The translations under genes were made by a program, and so were the position numbers. From the NCBI GenBank assembly GCA_029255685.2, contig CM055313.2, positions 50,810,579 to 50,874,578 on the forward strand: a stretch of 64,000 bases of DNA, written 5' to 3'. Below, piece after piece: positions 56,296 through 64,000 of the stretch. Each line of letters starts with the position of its first letter. The first letter of the stretch is position 1. This DNA comes from Silene conica (lineage: Eukaryota > Streptophyta > Magnoliopsida > Caryophyllales > Caryophyllaceae). The notes under the pieces were generated by a model. The model did no database searches and was not told the DNA's origin. It worked only from the letters and a program-made list of their open reading frames with translations.

Positions 56296-56415
56296 TGGTG
56301 TGATCATACCAGCACTAATGCCCCGGATCCCATCAGTATTCCGCAGTTAAGCATGCTTGGGCGAGAGTTGTACTAGGATGGGTGACCTCTTGGGAAGGCC
56401 TCGTGTTGGACCCCT
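56296..56415 (+). rRNA. 5S rRNA gene 95, class M
   Basis: First base T, TGTGATC start, AAGCATGC; GTTGTACTAGG; GTTGGACCCC end. Confidence 0.9.
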
Positions 56416-56636
56416 TTTTTTTAAATTTCGTTTTTCCTTTTGTTTTTTTCTTATTTTCGTGTTATTAACGAATAAAATACGTATATCACGTCGAAATAAT
56501 AAATTTGAACAAAAAATCGTCCAAATAGGACACTCCGGGAGCAAGTTACGGCCTGTCGAAGACACGGAGGCGTGACGGGGTAATGAGAGGACTACCAGAA
56601 CTCAGTTTATGTTGAACAGAGACGAAATTTATGTAA

Positions 56637-56642
56637 TATGAG
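56637..56642 (+). promoter_or_regulatory. Altered 5S TATA-like box, TATGAG
   Basis: The -28 to -23 box upstream of the class D gene at 56665 reads TATGAG rather than TATAAG, and GCAAA downstream is changed to AAAA. Confidence 0.6.
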
Positions 56643-56664
56643 AAAATTTGTGATGAAAGTGTAT

Positions 56665-56783
56665 GGGTGCGATCATACCAGCATTAATGCACCGGATCCC
56701 ATCAGAACTCCGCAGTTAAGCGTGCTTGTGCGAGAGTAGTACTGGATGGGTGACCTCCTGGAAAGGCCTCGTGTTGCACCCCT
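56665..56783 (+). rRNA. 5S rRNA gene 96, class D
   Basis: CAGCATTAATGC; 1-base loss ACTGGATGG; altered TATGAG box upstream. Confidence 0.91.
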
Positions 56784-57040
56784 GTTATTTTTTTTCTAAA
56801 TTTCGTTTTTCCTTTGGTTTTTTTTCTTATTTTCGTGTTATTAACGAATAAAATGCGTATATCACGTCGAAATAATAAATTTGAAAAATAAATCGTCCAA
56901 ATCGGACACTCCGGGAGCAAGTTACGGCCTGTCGAAGACACGGAGGCGTGACGGGATAATGAGAGGACTACCGGAACTCAGTTTATGTTGAACATAGACG
57001 AAAATGGGGTAATATAAGCAAATTTGTGATGAAAGTCTAT

Positions 57041-57160
57041 GGGTGCGATCATACCAGCACTAATGCACCGGATCCCATCAGAACTCCGCTGTCAAGCGTG
57101 CTTGGGCGAGAGTAGTACTAGGATGGGTGACCTCTTGGGAAGGCCTCGTGTTGCACCCCT
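57041..57160 (+). rRNA. 5S rRNA gene 97, class A
   Basis: CCTCTTGGG and GCACCCCT end; otherwise like gene 6. Confidence 0.95.
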
Positions 57161-57414
57161 CTTTTTCTAAATTTCGTTTTTCCTTTGGTTTTTTTTTCTT
57201 ATTTTCATGTTATTAACGAATAAAATGCATATATCACGTCGAAATAATAAATTTGAAAAAAAAAAATCGTCCCAATCGAAGACTCCGGGAGCAAGTTACG
57301 GCCTGTCGAAGACACAAAGGCGTGACGGGATAATGAGTGGACTACCGAAACTCAGTTTATGTTGAACAGAGACGAAAATGACTTAATATAAGCAAATTTG
57401 TGATGAAAGTGTAT

Positions 57415-57538
57415 GGGTGCGATCATACCAGCACTAATGCACGTACCTGATCCCATCAGTTCTCCGTAGTTAAGCGCGATTGTGCGAGAGTAGTACTAGG
57501 ATGGGTGACCTCCTGGCAAGGCCTCGTGTTGCACCCCT
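57415..57538 (+). rRNA. 5S rRNA gene 98, class J (4-base insertion)
   Basis: GCACGTACCTGATCCC loses the BamHI site; GCGCGATTGTGCG. Confidence 0.91.
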
Positions 57539-57796
57539 GTTTTTTTTTTTTCTAAATTTCGTTTTCCTTTGGTTTTTTTTCTTATTTTCATGTTATTAAC
57601 GAATAAAATGCGTATATCACGTCGAAATAATAAATTTGAAACACAAAATCGTCCAAATCGGACACTCCGGGAGCAAGTTACGGCCTGTCGAAGACACGGA
57701 GCCGTGACGGGATAATGGGAGGACTACCGGAACTCAGTTTATGTTGAACAGAGACGAAAATGGGGTAATATAAGCAAATTTGTGATGAAAAACTAT

Positions 57797-57916
57797 GGGT
57801 GCGATCATACCATCACAAATGCACCGGATCCCATTAGAACTCCGCTGTCAAGCGTGCTTGGGGGAGAGTAGTACTAGGATGGGTGACCTCCTGGGAAGGA
57901 CTCGAGTTGCACCGCT
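57797..57916 (+). rRNA. 5S rRNA gene 99, class G
   Basis: CACAAATGCACC, CCCATTAGAAC; leader GAAAAACTATGGG. Confidence 0.93.
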
Positions 57917-58169
57917 TCTTTTTTTCTAAATTTCGTTTTTCCTTTGGTTTTTTTTCTTATTATTGTGTTATTAACGAATAAAATGCGTATATCACGTCGA
58001 AATAATAAATTGGAAAAATAATCGTCCCAATCGAGCACTCCGGGAGCAACTTACGGCCTGTCGGAGACACGGAGGCGTGACGTGATAATGAGAGGACTAC
58101 CGAAAGTCAGTTTATGTTGAACAGAGACAAAAATGGGGTAATATAAGCAAATTTGTGATGAAAGTGTAT

Positions 58170-58283
58170 GGGTGCGATCATACCAGCACTAATCCACCGG
58201 ATCCTACTCCGCTGTTAAGCGCGCTTGTGCGAGAGTAGTACTAGGATGGGTGACCTCCTGGCAAGGCCTCGTGTTGCACCCCT
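58170..58283 (+). rRNA. 5S rRNA gene 100, class K (chimeric)
   Basis: AATCCACCGGATCCTACTCC; F/J-like 3' half. Confidence 0.91.
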
Positions 58284-58541
58284 GTTTTTTTTTTTCTAAA
58301 TTTCGTTTTTCCATTGGTTTTTTTTTTTATTTTCGTGTTATAAACGAATAAAATGCGTATATCACGTCGAAATAATAAATGTGAAACACAAAATCGTCCA
58401 AATCGGACACTCCGGGAGCAAGTTACGGCCTGTCGAAGACACGGAGCCGTGATGGGATAATGAGAGGACTACCGGAACTCAGTTTATGTTGAACAGAGAC
58501 GAAAATGGGGTAATATAAGCAAATTTGTGATGAAAGTCTAT

Positions 58542-58661
58542 GGGTGCGATCATACCAGCACTAATGCTTCGGATCCTATCAGAACTCCGCAGTTAAGCGT
58601 GCTTGGGCAAGAGTAGTACTAGGATGGTAGACCTCCTGGGAAGGCATCGTGTTGCACTCGT
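58542..58661 (+). rRNA. 5S rRNA gene 101, class L
   Basis: CCGCAGTTAAG intact; GGATGGTAGACC in box C. Confidence 0.92.
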
Positions 58662-58922
58662 TTTATTTTTTTTTTCTAAATTTCGTTTTTCCTTTGGTTT
58701 TTTTTTTTCTTATTATCGTGTTATTAACGAATAAAAAGCGTATATCACGTCGACATAATAAATTTGAAAGAAAATCGGTTTAAACAGACACTCCGGGAGC
58801 AAGTTACGGCCTGTCGAAGACAAGGAGGCGTGACGGGATAATGAGAGGACTACCGGAACTCAGTTTATGTTGAACAGAGACGAAAATGGGGTAATATAAG
58901 CAAATTTGTGATGAAAAACTAT

Positions 58923-59042
58923 GGGTGCGATCATACCATCACAAATGCACCGGATCCCATCAGAACTCCGCTGTCAAGCGTGCTTGGGGGAGAGTAGTAC
59001 TAGGATGGGTGACCTCCTGGGAAGGACTCGAGTTGCACCGCT
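58923..59042 (+). rRNA. 5S rRNA gene 102, class G
   Basis: CCCATCAGAAC intact, otherwise as gene 99. Confidence 0.93.
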
Positions 59043-59295
59043 TCTTTTTTTCTAAATTTCGTTTTTCCTTTGGTTTTTTTTCTTATTATTGTGTTATTAA
59101 CGAATAAAATGCGTATATCACGTCGAAATAATAAATTGGAAAAATAATTGTCCCAATCGAGCACTCCGGGAGCAACTTACGGCCTGTCGGAGACACGGAG
59201 GCGTGACGTGATAATGAGAGGACTACCGAAAGTCAGTTTATGTTGAACAGAGACAAAAATGGGGTAATATAAGCAAATTTGTGATGAAAGTGTAT

Positions 59296-59409
59296 GGGTG
59301 CGATCATACCAGCACTAATCCACCGGATCCTACTCCGCTGTTAAGCGCGCTTGTGCGAGAGTAGTACTAGGATGGGTGACCTCCTGGCAAGGCCTCGTGT
59401 TGCACCCCT
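59296..59409 (+). rRNA. 5S rRNA gene 103, class K (chimeric)
   Basis: Duplicate of gene 100. Confidence 0.91.
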
Positions 59410-59666
59410 GTTTTTTTTTTTCTAAATTTCGTTTTTCCATTGGTTTTTTTTTTATTTTCGTGTTATAAACGAATAAAATGCGTATATCACGTCGAAATAA
59501 TAAATGTGAAACACAAAATCGTCCAAATCGGACACTCCGGGAGCAAGTTACGGCCTGTCGAAGACACGGAGCCGTGACGGGATAATGAGAGGACTACCGG
59601 AACTCAGTTTATGTTGAACAGAGACGAAAATGGGGTAATATAAGCAAATTTGTGATGAAAGTCTAT

Positions 59667-59786
59667 GGGTGCGATCATACCAGCACTAATGCTTCGGATC
59701 CTATCAGAACTCCGCAGTTAAGCGTGCTTGGGCAAGAGTAGTACTAGGATGGTAGACCTCCTGGGAAGGCATCGTGTTGCACTCGT
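59667..59786 (+). rRNA. 5S rRNA gene 104, class L
   Basis: Duplicate of gene 101; its spacer switches to AATGTGAAACACAAAATCG. Confidence 0.92.
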
Positions 59787-60050
59787 TTTATTTTTTTTTT
59801 CTAAATTTCGTTTTTCCTTTGGTTTTTTTTTCTTCTTATTATCGTGTTATTAACGAATAAAAAGCGTATATCACGTCGACATAATAAATGTGAAACACAA
59901 AATCGTCCAAATCGGACACTCCGGGAGCAAGTTACGGCCTGTCGAAGACACGGAGCCGTGACGGGATAATGGGAGGACTACCGGAACTCAGTTTATGTTG
60001 AACAGAGACGAAAATGGGGTAATATAAGCAAATTTGTGATGAAAAACTAT

Positions 60051-60170
60051 GGGTGCGATCATACCATCACAAATGCACCGGATCCCATCAGAACTCCGCT
60101 GTCAAGCGTGCTTGGGGGAGAGTAGTACTAGGATGGGTGACCTCCTGGGAAGGACTCGAGTTGCACCGCT
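60051..60170 (+). rRNA. 5S rRNA gene 105, class G
   Basis: As gene 102; opens the third trimer. Confidence 0.93.
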
Positions 60171-60423
60171 TCTTTTTTTCTAAATTTTGTTTTTCCTTTG
60201 GTTTTTTTTCTTATTATTGTGTTATTAACGAATAAAATGCGTATATCACGTCGAAATAATAAATTGGAAAAATAATCGTCCCAATCGAGCACTCCGGGAG
60301 CAACTTACGGCCTGTCGGAGACACGGAGGCGTGACGTGATAATGAGAGGACTACCGAAAGTCAGTTTATGTTGAACAGAGACAAAAATGGGGTAATATAA
60401 GCAAATTTGTGATGAAAGTGTAT

Positions 60424-60537
60424 GGGTGCGATCATACCAGCACTAATCCACCGGATCCTACTCCGCTGTTAAGCGCGCTTGTGCGAGAGTAGTACTAGGA
60501 TGGGTGACCTCCTGGCAAGGCCTCGTGTTGCACCCCT
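60424..60537 (+). rRNA. 5S rRNA gene 106, class K (chimeric)
   Basis: Duplicate of gene 100; opens the 1500-bp tetramer. Confidence 0.91.
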
Positions 60538-60795
60538 GTTTTTTTTTTTCTAAATTTCGTTTTTCCATTGGTTTTTTTTTTTATTTTCGTGTTATAAACG
60601 AATAAAATGCGTATATCACGTCGAAATAATAAATGTGAAACACAAAATCGTCCAAATCGGACACTCCGGGAGCAAGTTACGGCCTGTCGAAGACACGGAG
60701 CCGTGACGGGATAATGAGAGGACTACCGGAACTCAGTTTATGTTGAACAGAGACGAAAATGGGGTAATATAAGCAAATTTGTGATGAAAGTCTAT

Positions 60796-60915
60796 GGGTG
60801 CGATCATACCAGCACTAATGCTTCGGATCCTATCAGAACTCCGCAGTTAAGCGTGCTTGGGCAAGAGTAGTACTAGGATGGTAGACCTCTTGGGAAGGCA
60901 TCGTGTTGCACTCGT
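60796..60915 (+). rRNA. 5S rRNA gene 107, class L
   Basis: ACCTCTTGGG variant. Confidence 0.92.
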
Positions 60916-61175
60916 TTTATTTTTTTTTTTAAATTTCGTTTTTCCTTTGGTTTTTTTTCTTCTTATTTTCGTGTTATTAACGAATAAAAAGCGTATATCA
61001 CGTCGACATAATAAATTTGAAAGAAAATCGGTTTAAACAGACACTCCGGGAGCAAGTTACGGCCTGTCGAAGACAAGGAGGCGTGACGGGATAATGAGAG
61101 GACTACCGGAACTCAGTTTATGTTGAACAGAGACGAAAATGGGGTAATATAAGCAAATTTGTGATGACAGTGTAT

Positions 61176-61295
61176 TGGTGTGATCATACCAGCACTAATG
61201 CCCCGGATCCCATCAGTATTCCGCAGTTAAGCATGCTTGGGCGAGAGTTGTACTAGGATGGGTGACCTCTTGGGAAGGCCTCGTGTTGGACCCCT
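61176..61295 (+). rRNA. 5S rRNA gene 108, class M
   Basis: As gene 95; first base T. Confidence 0.9.
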
Positions 61296-61516
61296 TTTTT
61301 TTAAATTTCGTTTTTCCTTTTGTTTTTTTCTTATTTTCGTGTTATTAACGAATAAAATGCGTATATCACGTCGAAATAATAAATTTGAAAAAAAAATCGT
61401 CCAAATAGGACACTCCGGGAGCAAGTTACGGCCTGTCGAAGACACGGAGGCGTGACGGGATAATGAGAGGACTACCGGAACTCAGTTTATGTTGAACAGA
61501 GACGAAATTGATGTAA

Positions 61517-61522
61517 TATGAG
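61517..61522 (+). promoter_or_regulatory. Altered 5S TATA-like box, TATGAG
   Basis: Same A-to-G change upstream of the class D gene at 61545. Confidence 0.6.
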
Positions 61523-61544
61523 AAAATTTGTGATGAAAGTGTAT

Positions 61545-61663
61545 GGGTGCGATCATACCAGCACTAATGCACCAGATCCCATCAGAACTCCGCAGTTAAG
61601 TGTGCTTGTGCGAGAGTAGTACTGGATGGGTGACCTCCTGGAAAGGCCTCGTGTTGCACCCCT
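61545..61663 (+). rRNA. 5S rRNA gene 109, class D
   Basis: GCACCAGATCCC loses the BamHI site; AAGTGTGC. Confidence 0.91.
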
Positions 61664-61922
61664 GTTTTTTTTTTTTCTAAATTTCGTTTTTCGTTTGGTT
61701 TTTTTTTCGAATTTTCGTGTTATTAACGAATAAAATGAGTATATCACTTCGAAATAATAAATTTGAAAAAAAAATCGTCCCAATCGGACACTCCGGGAGC
61801 AAGTTACGGCCTGTCGAAGACACAAAGGCGTGACGGGATAATTAGGGGACTACCGGAACTCAGTTTATGTTGAACAGAGACGAGAATGGGGTAATATAAG
61901 CAAATTTGTGATGAAAGTCTAT

Positions 61923-62036
61923 GGGTGCGATCATACCAGCACTAATCCACCGGATCCTACTCCGCTGTTAAGCGCGCTTGTGCGAGAGTAGTACTAGGAT
62001 GGGTGACCTCCTGGCAAGGCCTCGTGTTGCACCCCT
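61923..62036 (+). rRNA. 5S rRNA gene 110, class K (chimeric)
   Basis: Preceded by the spacer variant ATTAGGGGACTACC and GACGAGAATGGGG. Confidence 0.91.
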
Positions 62037-62294
62037 GTTTTTTTTTTTTCTAAATTTCGTTTTTCCATTGGTTTTTTTTCTTATTTCGTGTTATAAACGA
62101 ATAAAATGCGTATATCACGTCGAAATAATAAATGTGAAACACAAAATCGTCCAAATCGGACACTCCGGGAGCAAGTTACGGCCTGTCGAAGACACGGAGC
62201 CGTGACGGGATAATGAGAGGACTACCGGAACTCAGTTTATGTTGAACAGAGACGAAAATGGGGTAATATAAGCAAATTTGTGATGAAAGTCTAT

Positions 62295-62414
62295 GGGTGC
62301 GATCATACCAGCACTAATGCTTCGGATCCTATCAGAACTCCGCAGTTAAGCGTGCTTGGGCAAGAGTAGTACTAGGATGGTAGACCTCTTGGGAAGGCAT
62401 CGTGTTGCACTCGT
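62295..62414 (+). rRNA. 5S rRNA gene 111, class L
   Basis: Duplicate of gene 107 at +1499 bp. Confidence 0.92.
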
Positions 62415-62675
62415 TTTATTTTTTTTTTCTAAATTTCGTTTTTCCTTTGGTTTTTTTTCTTCTTATTTTCGTGTTATTAACGAATAAAAAGCGTATATCA
62501 CGTCGACATAATAAATTTGAAAGAAAATCGGTTTAAACAGACACTCCGGGAGCAAGTTACGGCCTGTCGAAGACAAGGAGGCGTGACGGGATAATGAGAG
62601 GACTACCGGAACTCAGTTTATGTTGAACAGAGACGAAAATGGGGTAATATAAGCAAATTTGTGATGACAGTGTAT

Positions 62676-62795
62676 TGGTGTGATCATACCAGCACTAATG
62701 CCCCGGATCCCATCAGTATTCCGCAGTTAAGCATGCTTGGGCGAGAGTTGTACTAGGATGGGTGACCTCTTGGGAAGGCCTCGTGTTGGACCCCT
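62676..62795 (+). rRNA. 5S rRNA gene 112, class M
   Basis: Duplicate of gene 108 at +1500 bp. Confidence 0.9.
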
Positions 62796-63016
62796 TTTTT
62801 TTAAATTTCGTTTTTCCTTTTGTTTTTTTCTTATTTTCGTGTTATTAACGAATAAAATGCGTATATCACGTCGAAATAATAAATTTGAAAAAAAAATCGT
62901 CCAAATAGGACACTCCGGGAGCAAGTTACGGCCTGTCGAAGACACGGAGGCGTGACGGGATAATGAGAGGACTACCGGAACTCAGTTTATGTTGAACAGA
63001 GACGAAATTGATGTAA

Positions 63017-63022
63017 TATGAG
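63017..63022 (+). promoter_or_regulatory. Altered 5S TATA-like box, TATGAG
   Basis: Same A-to-G change upstream of the class D gene at 63045, carried along by the 1500-bp block duplication. Confidence 0.6.
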
Positions 63023-63044
63023 AAAATTTGTGATGAAAGTGTAT

Positions 63045-63163
63045 GGGTGCGATCATACCAGCACTAATGCACCGGATCCCATCAGAACTCCGCAGTTAAG
63101 CGTGCTTGTGCGAGAGTAGTACTGGATGGGTGACCTCCTGGAAAGGCCTCGTGTTGCACCCCT
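63045..63163 (+). rRNA. 5S rRNA gene 113, class D
   Basis: BamHI site intact, 1-base loss ACTGGATGG. Confidence 0.91.
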
Positions 63164-63421
63164 GTTTTTTTTTTTTCTAAATTTCGTTTTTCCTTTGGTT
63201 TTTTTTCTTATTTTCGTGTTATTAACGAATAAAATGCGTATATCACGTCGAAATAATAAATTTGAAAAATAAATCGTCCAAATCGGACACTCCGAGAGCA
63301 AGTTACGGCCTGTCGAAGACACGGAGGCGTGACGGGATAATGAGAGGACTACCGGAACTCAGTTTATGTTGAACAGAGACGAAAATGGGGTAATATAAGC
63401 AAATTTGTGATGAAAGTCTAT

Positions 63422-63541
63422 GGGTGCGATCATACCAGCACTAATGCACCGGATCCCATCAGAACTCCGCTGTCAAGCGTGCTTGGGCGAGAGTAGTACT
63501 AGGATGGGTGACCTCTTGGAAAGGCCTCGTGTTGCACCCCT
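63422..63541 (+). rRNA. 5S rRNA gene 114, class A
   Basis: CTCTTGGAAAGG near the end of box C. Confidence 0.94.
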
Positions 63542-63792
63542 CTTTTTCTAAATTTCGTTTTTCCTTTGGTTTTTTTTCGAATTTTCGTGTTATTAACGAA
63601 TAAAATGAGTATATCACTTCGAAATAATAAATTTGAAAAAAAAATCGTCCCAATCGGACACTCTGGGAGCAAGTTACGGCCTGTCGAAGACACAAAGGCG
63701 TGACGGGATAATTAGGGGACTACCGGAACTCAGTTTATGTTGAACAGAGACGAGAATGGGGTAATATAAGCAAATTTGTGATGAAAGTCTAT

Positions 63793-63912
63793 GGGTGCGA
63801 TCATACCAGCACTAATGCACCGGATCCCATCAGAACTCCGCTGTCAAGCGTGCTTGGGAGAGAGTAGTACTAGGATGGGTGACCTCTTGGGAAGGCCTCG
63901 TGTTGCACCCCT
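63793..63912 (+). rRNA. 5S rRNA gene 115, class A
   Basis: GCTTGGGAGAGAG; CCTCTTGGG. Last gene in the window. Confidence 0.94.
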
Positions 63913-64000
63913 CTTTTTCTAAATTTCGTTTTTCCATTGGTTTTTTTTCTTATTTTCGTGTTATTAACGAATAAAATGCGTAAATCACGTCGAAATAATA

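Larger units (their letters stand above)
57797..61175 (+). repeat. G-K-L trimer higher-order repeat, about 1127 bp, three copies
   Basis: G genes begin at 57797, 58923 and 60051 (1126 and 1128 bp apart), each preceded by the rare GATGAAAAACTATGGG leader and followed by K and L. Confidence 0.88.
60424..63421 (+). repeat. K-L-M-D tetramer higher-order repeat, 1500 bp, two copies
   Basis: K, L, M and D genes at 60424, 60796, 61176 and 61545 recur at 61923, 62295, 62676 and 63045, offset 1499-1500 bp. The K and L genes of the first copy also belong to the last G-K-L trimer, so the two repeat systems share a boundary. Confidence 0.88.
53246..64000 (+). repeat. 5S rDNA tandem array 3 (29 genes, continues past window)
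   Basis: Starts with the duplicated AGTTT target site and mid-spacer sequence, continuing the unit interrupted at 44838. Class order is J G H A J G K L M D A J G K L G K L G K L M D K L M D A A. Classes J, K, L and M occur only here, so this side of element C has a different recent history from array 1. The last 88 bases are the spacer of the final unit. Confidence 0.96.

Noticed and set aside
4740-63695. Dozens of 60-96 codon open frames on both strands (for example starting MTSWEGLVLH or MSSTGRNLLP)
   Set aside because: They recur at each 5S unit, spanning the rRNA gene and spacer. Their ends shift with T-run length and they overlap on both strands, so they are by-products of the repeat.
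4461-64000. CRISPR-like regular repeats
   Set aside because: The period is about 372 bp and the repeated part is a 5S gene in a plant array; there is no short repeat-spacer structure.
4461-64000. Linked 5S and 35S rDNA
   Set aside because: I saw no 18S, 5.8S or 26S sequence between units; spacers are short and AT-rich.

Overview
The window is nuclear DNA of a flowering plant. It is a tandem 5S ribosomal RNA gene array interrupted by Ty1/copia LTR retrotransposons. The plant assignment rests on the 5S sequence (GGGTGCGATCATACCAGCAC start, internal BamHI site GGATCC, Pol III T-run ends), on copia elements primed by initiator Met-tRNA (TGGTATCAGAGC), and on AT-rich spacers. I cannot name the species. 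Apart from transposon genes I see no protein-coding gene; the many short open frames inside the array are artefacts of the repeat.

Layout. 1-4460: right part of copia element A (minus strand, runs off the left edge): partial gag-pol, a long leader, PBS and the 5' LTR, with an odd 74-bp extension at its outer end. 4461-32111: 5S array 1 (74 genes). 32112-40526: copia element B, 8415 bp, minus strand. 40527-44838: array 2 (a 3' gene fragment plus 11 genes). 44839-53245: copia element C, 8407 bp, minus strand, with a perfect 5-bp target duplication AGTTT. 53246-64000: array 3 (29 genes), running off the right edge. All 115 5S copies are on the plus strand; units are normally 368-381 bp (about 120-bp gene plus about 250-bp spacer).

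Key to the 5S gene classes used in the entries (diagnostic words): A = CTGTCAAG with GGGCGAGAG; B = GTAGTTAAGCGCGC with GTGCGAAAG and TTACACCCC; C = GCATCGG, CAGTGAAG and GGGAAACC; D = CAGTTAAG, GTGCGAGAG and a 1-base loss ACTGGATGG; E = 1-base loss GGATCCATCAG with GTAATAGG; F = GTAGTTAAGCGCGC, GTGCGAGAG, TGGCAAGG; G = ACCATCAC, GGGGGAGAG and CACCGC end; H = 6-base loss GGATCCCACTCC; I = CTGTCAAG, GGGCGAAAG, TAATAGG; J = 4-base insertion GCACGTACCGG; K = chimera, H-like 5' half (GGATCCTACTCC) and F/J-like 3' half; L = GCTTCGG, GGTAGACC, GCACTCG; M = GCCCCGG, CAGTATTCC, GTTGGACCCC.

The classes are not random. They recur in fixed order as higher-order repeats: C-B dimers and A-C-B trimers (5.4-9.5 kb), a D-E-C-B tetramer of about 1488 bp (10.2-18.5 kb), an F-G-H-I tetramer of about 1490 bp (18.8-31.8 kb), a G-K-L trimer of about 1127 bp and a K-L-M-D tetramer of 1500 bp (57.8-63.5 kb). 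Many classes carry indels or box C changes, so much of the cluster looks like a decaying, block-amplified 5S locus. No copy equals the angiosperm consensus as I know it; class A is nearest.

Elements B and C are close relatives. Both share a short Gag with a zinc knuckle but no recognisable capsid domain, and each carries one different frameshift. Element A, a related family, has a capsid-bearing Gag. Highly similar tandem blocks can be mis-assembled, so block copy numbers should be treated with care.
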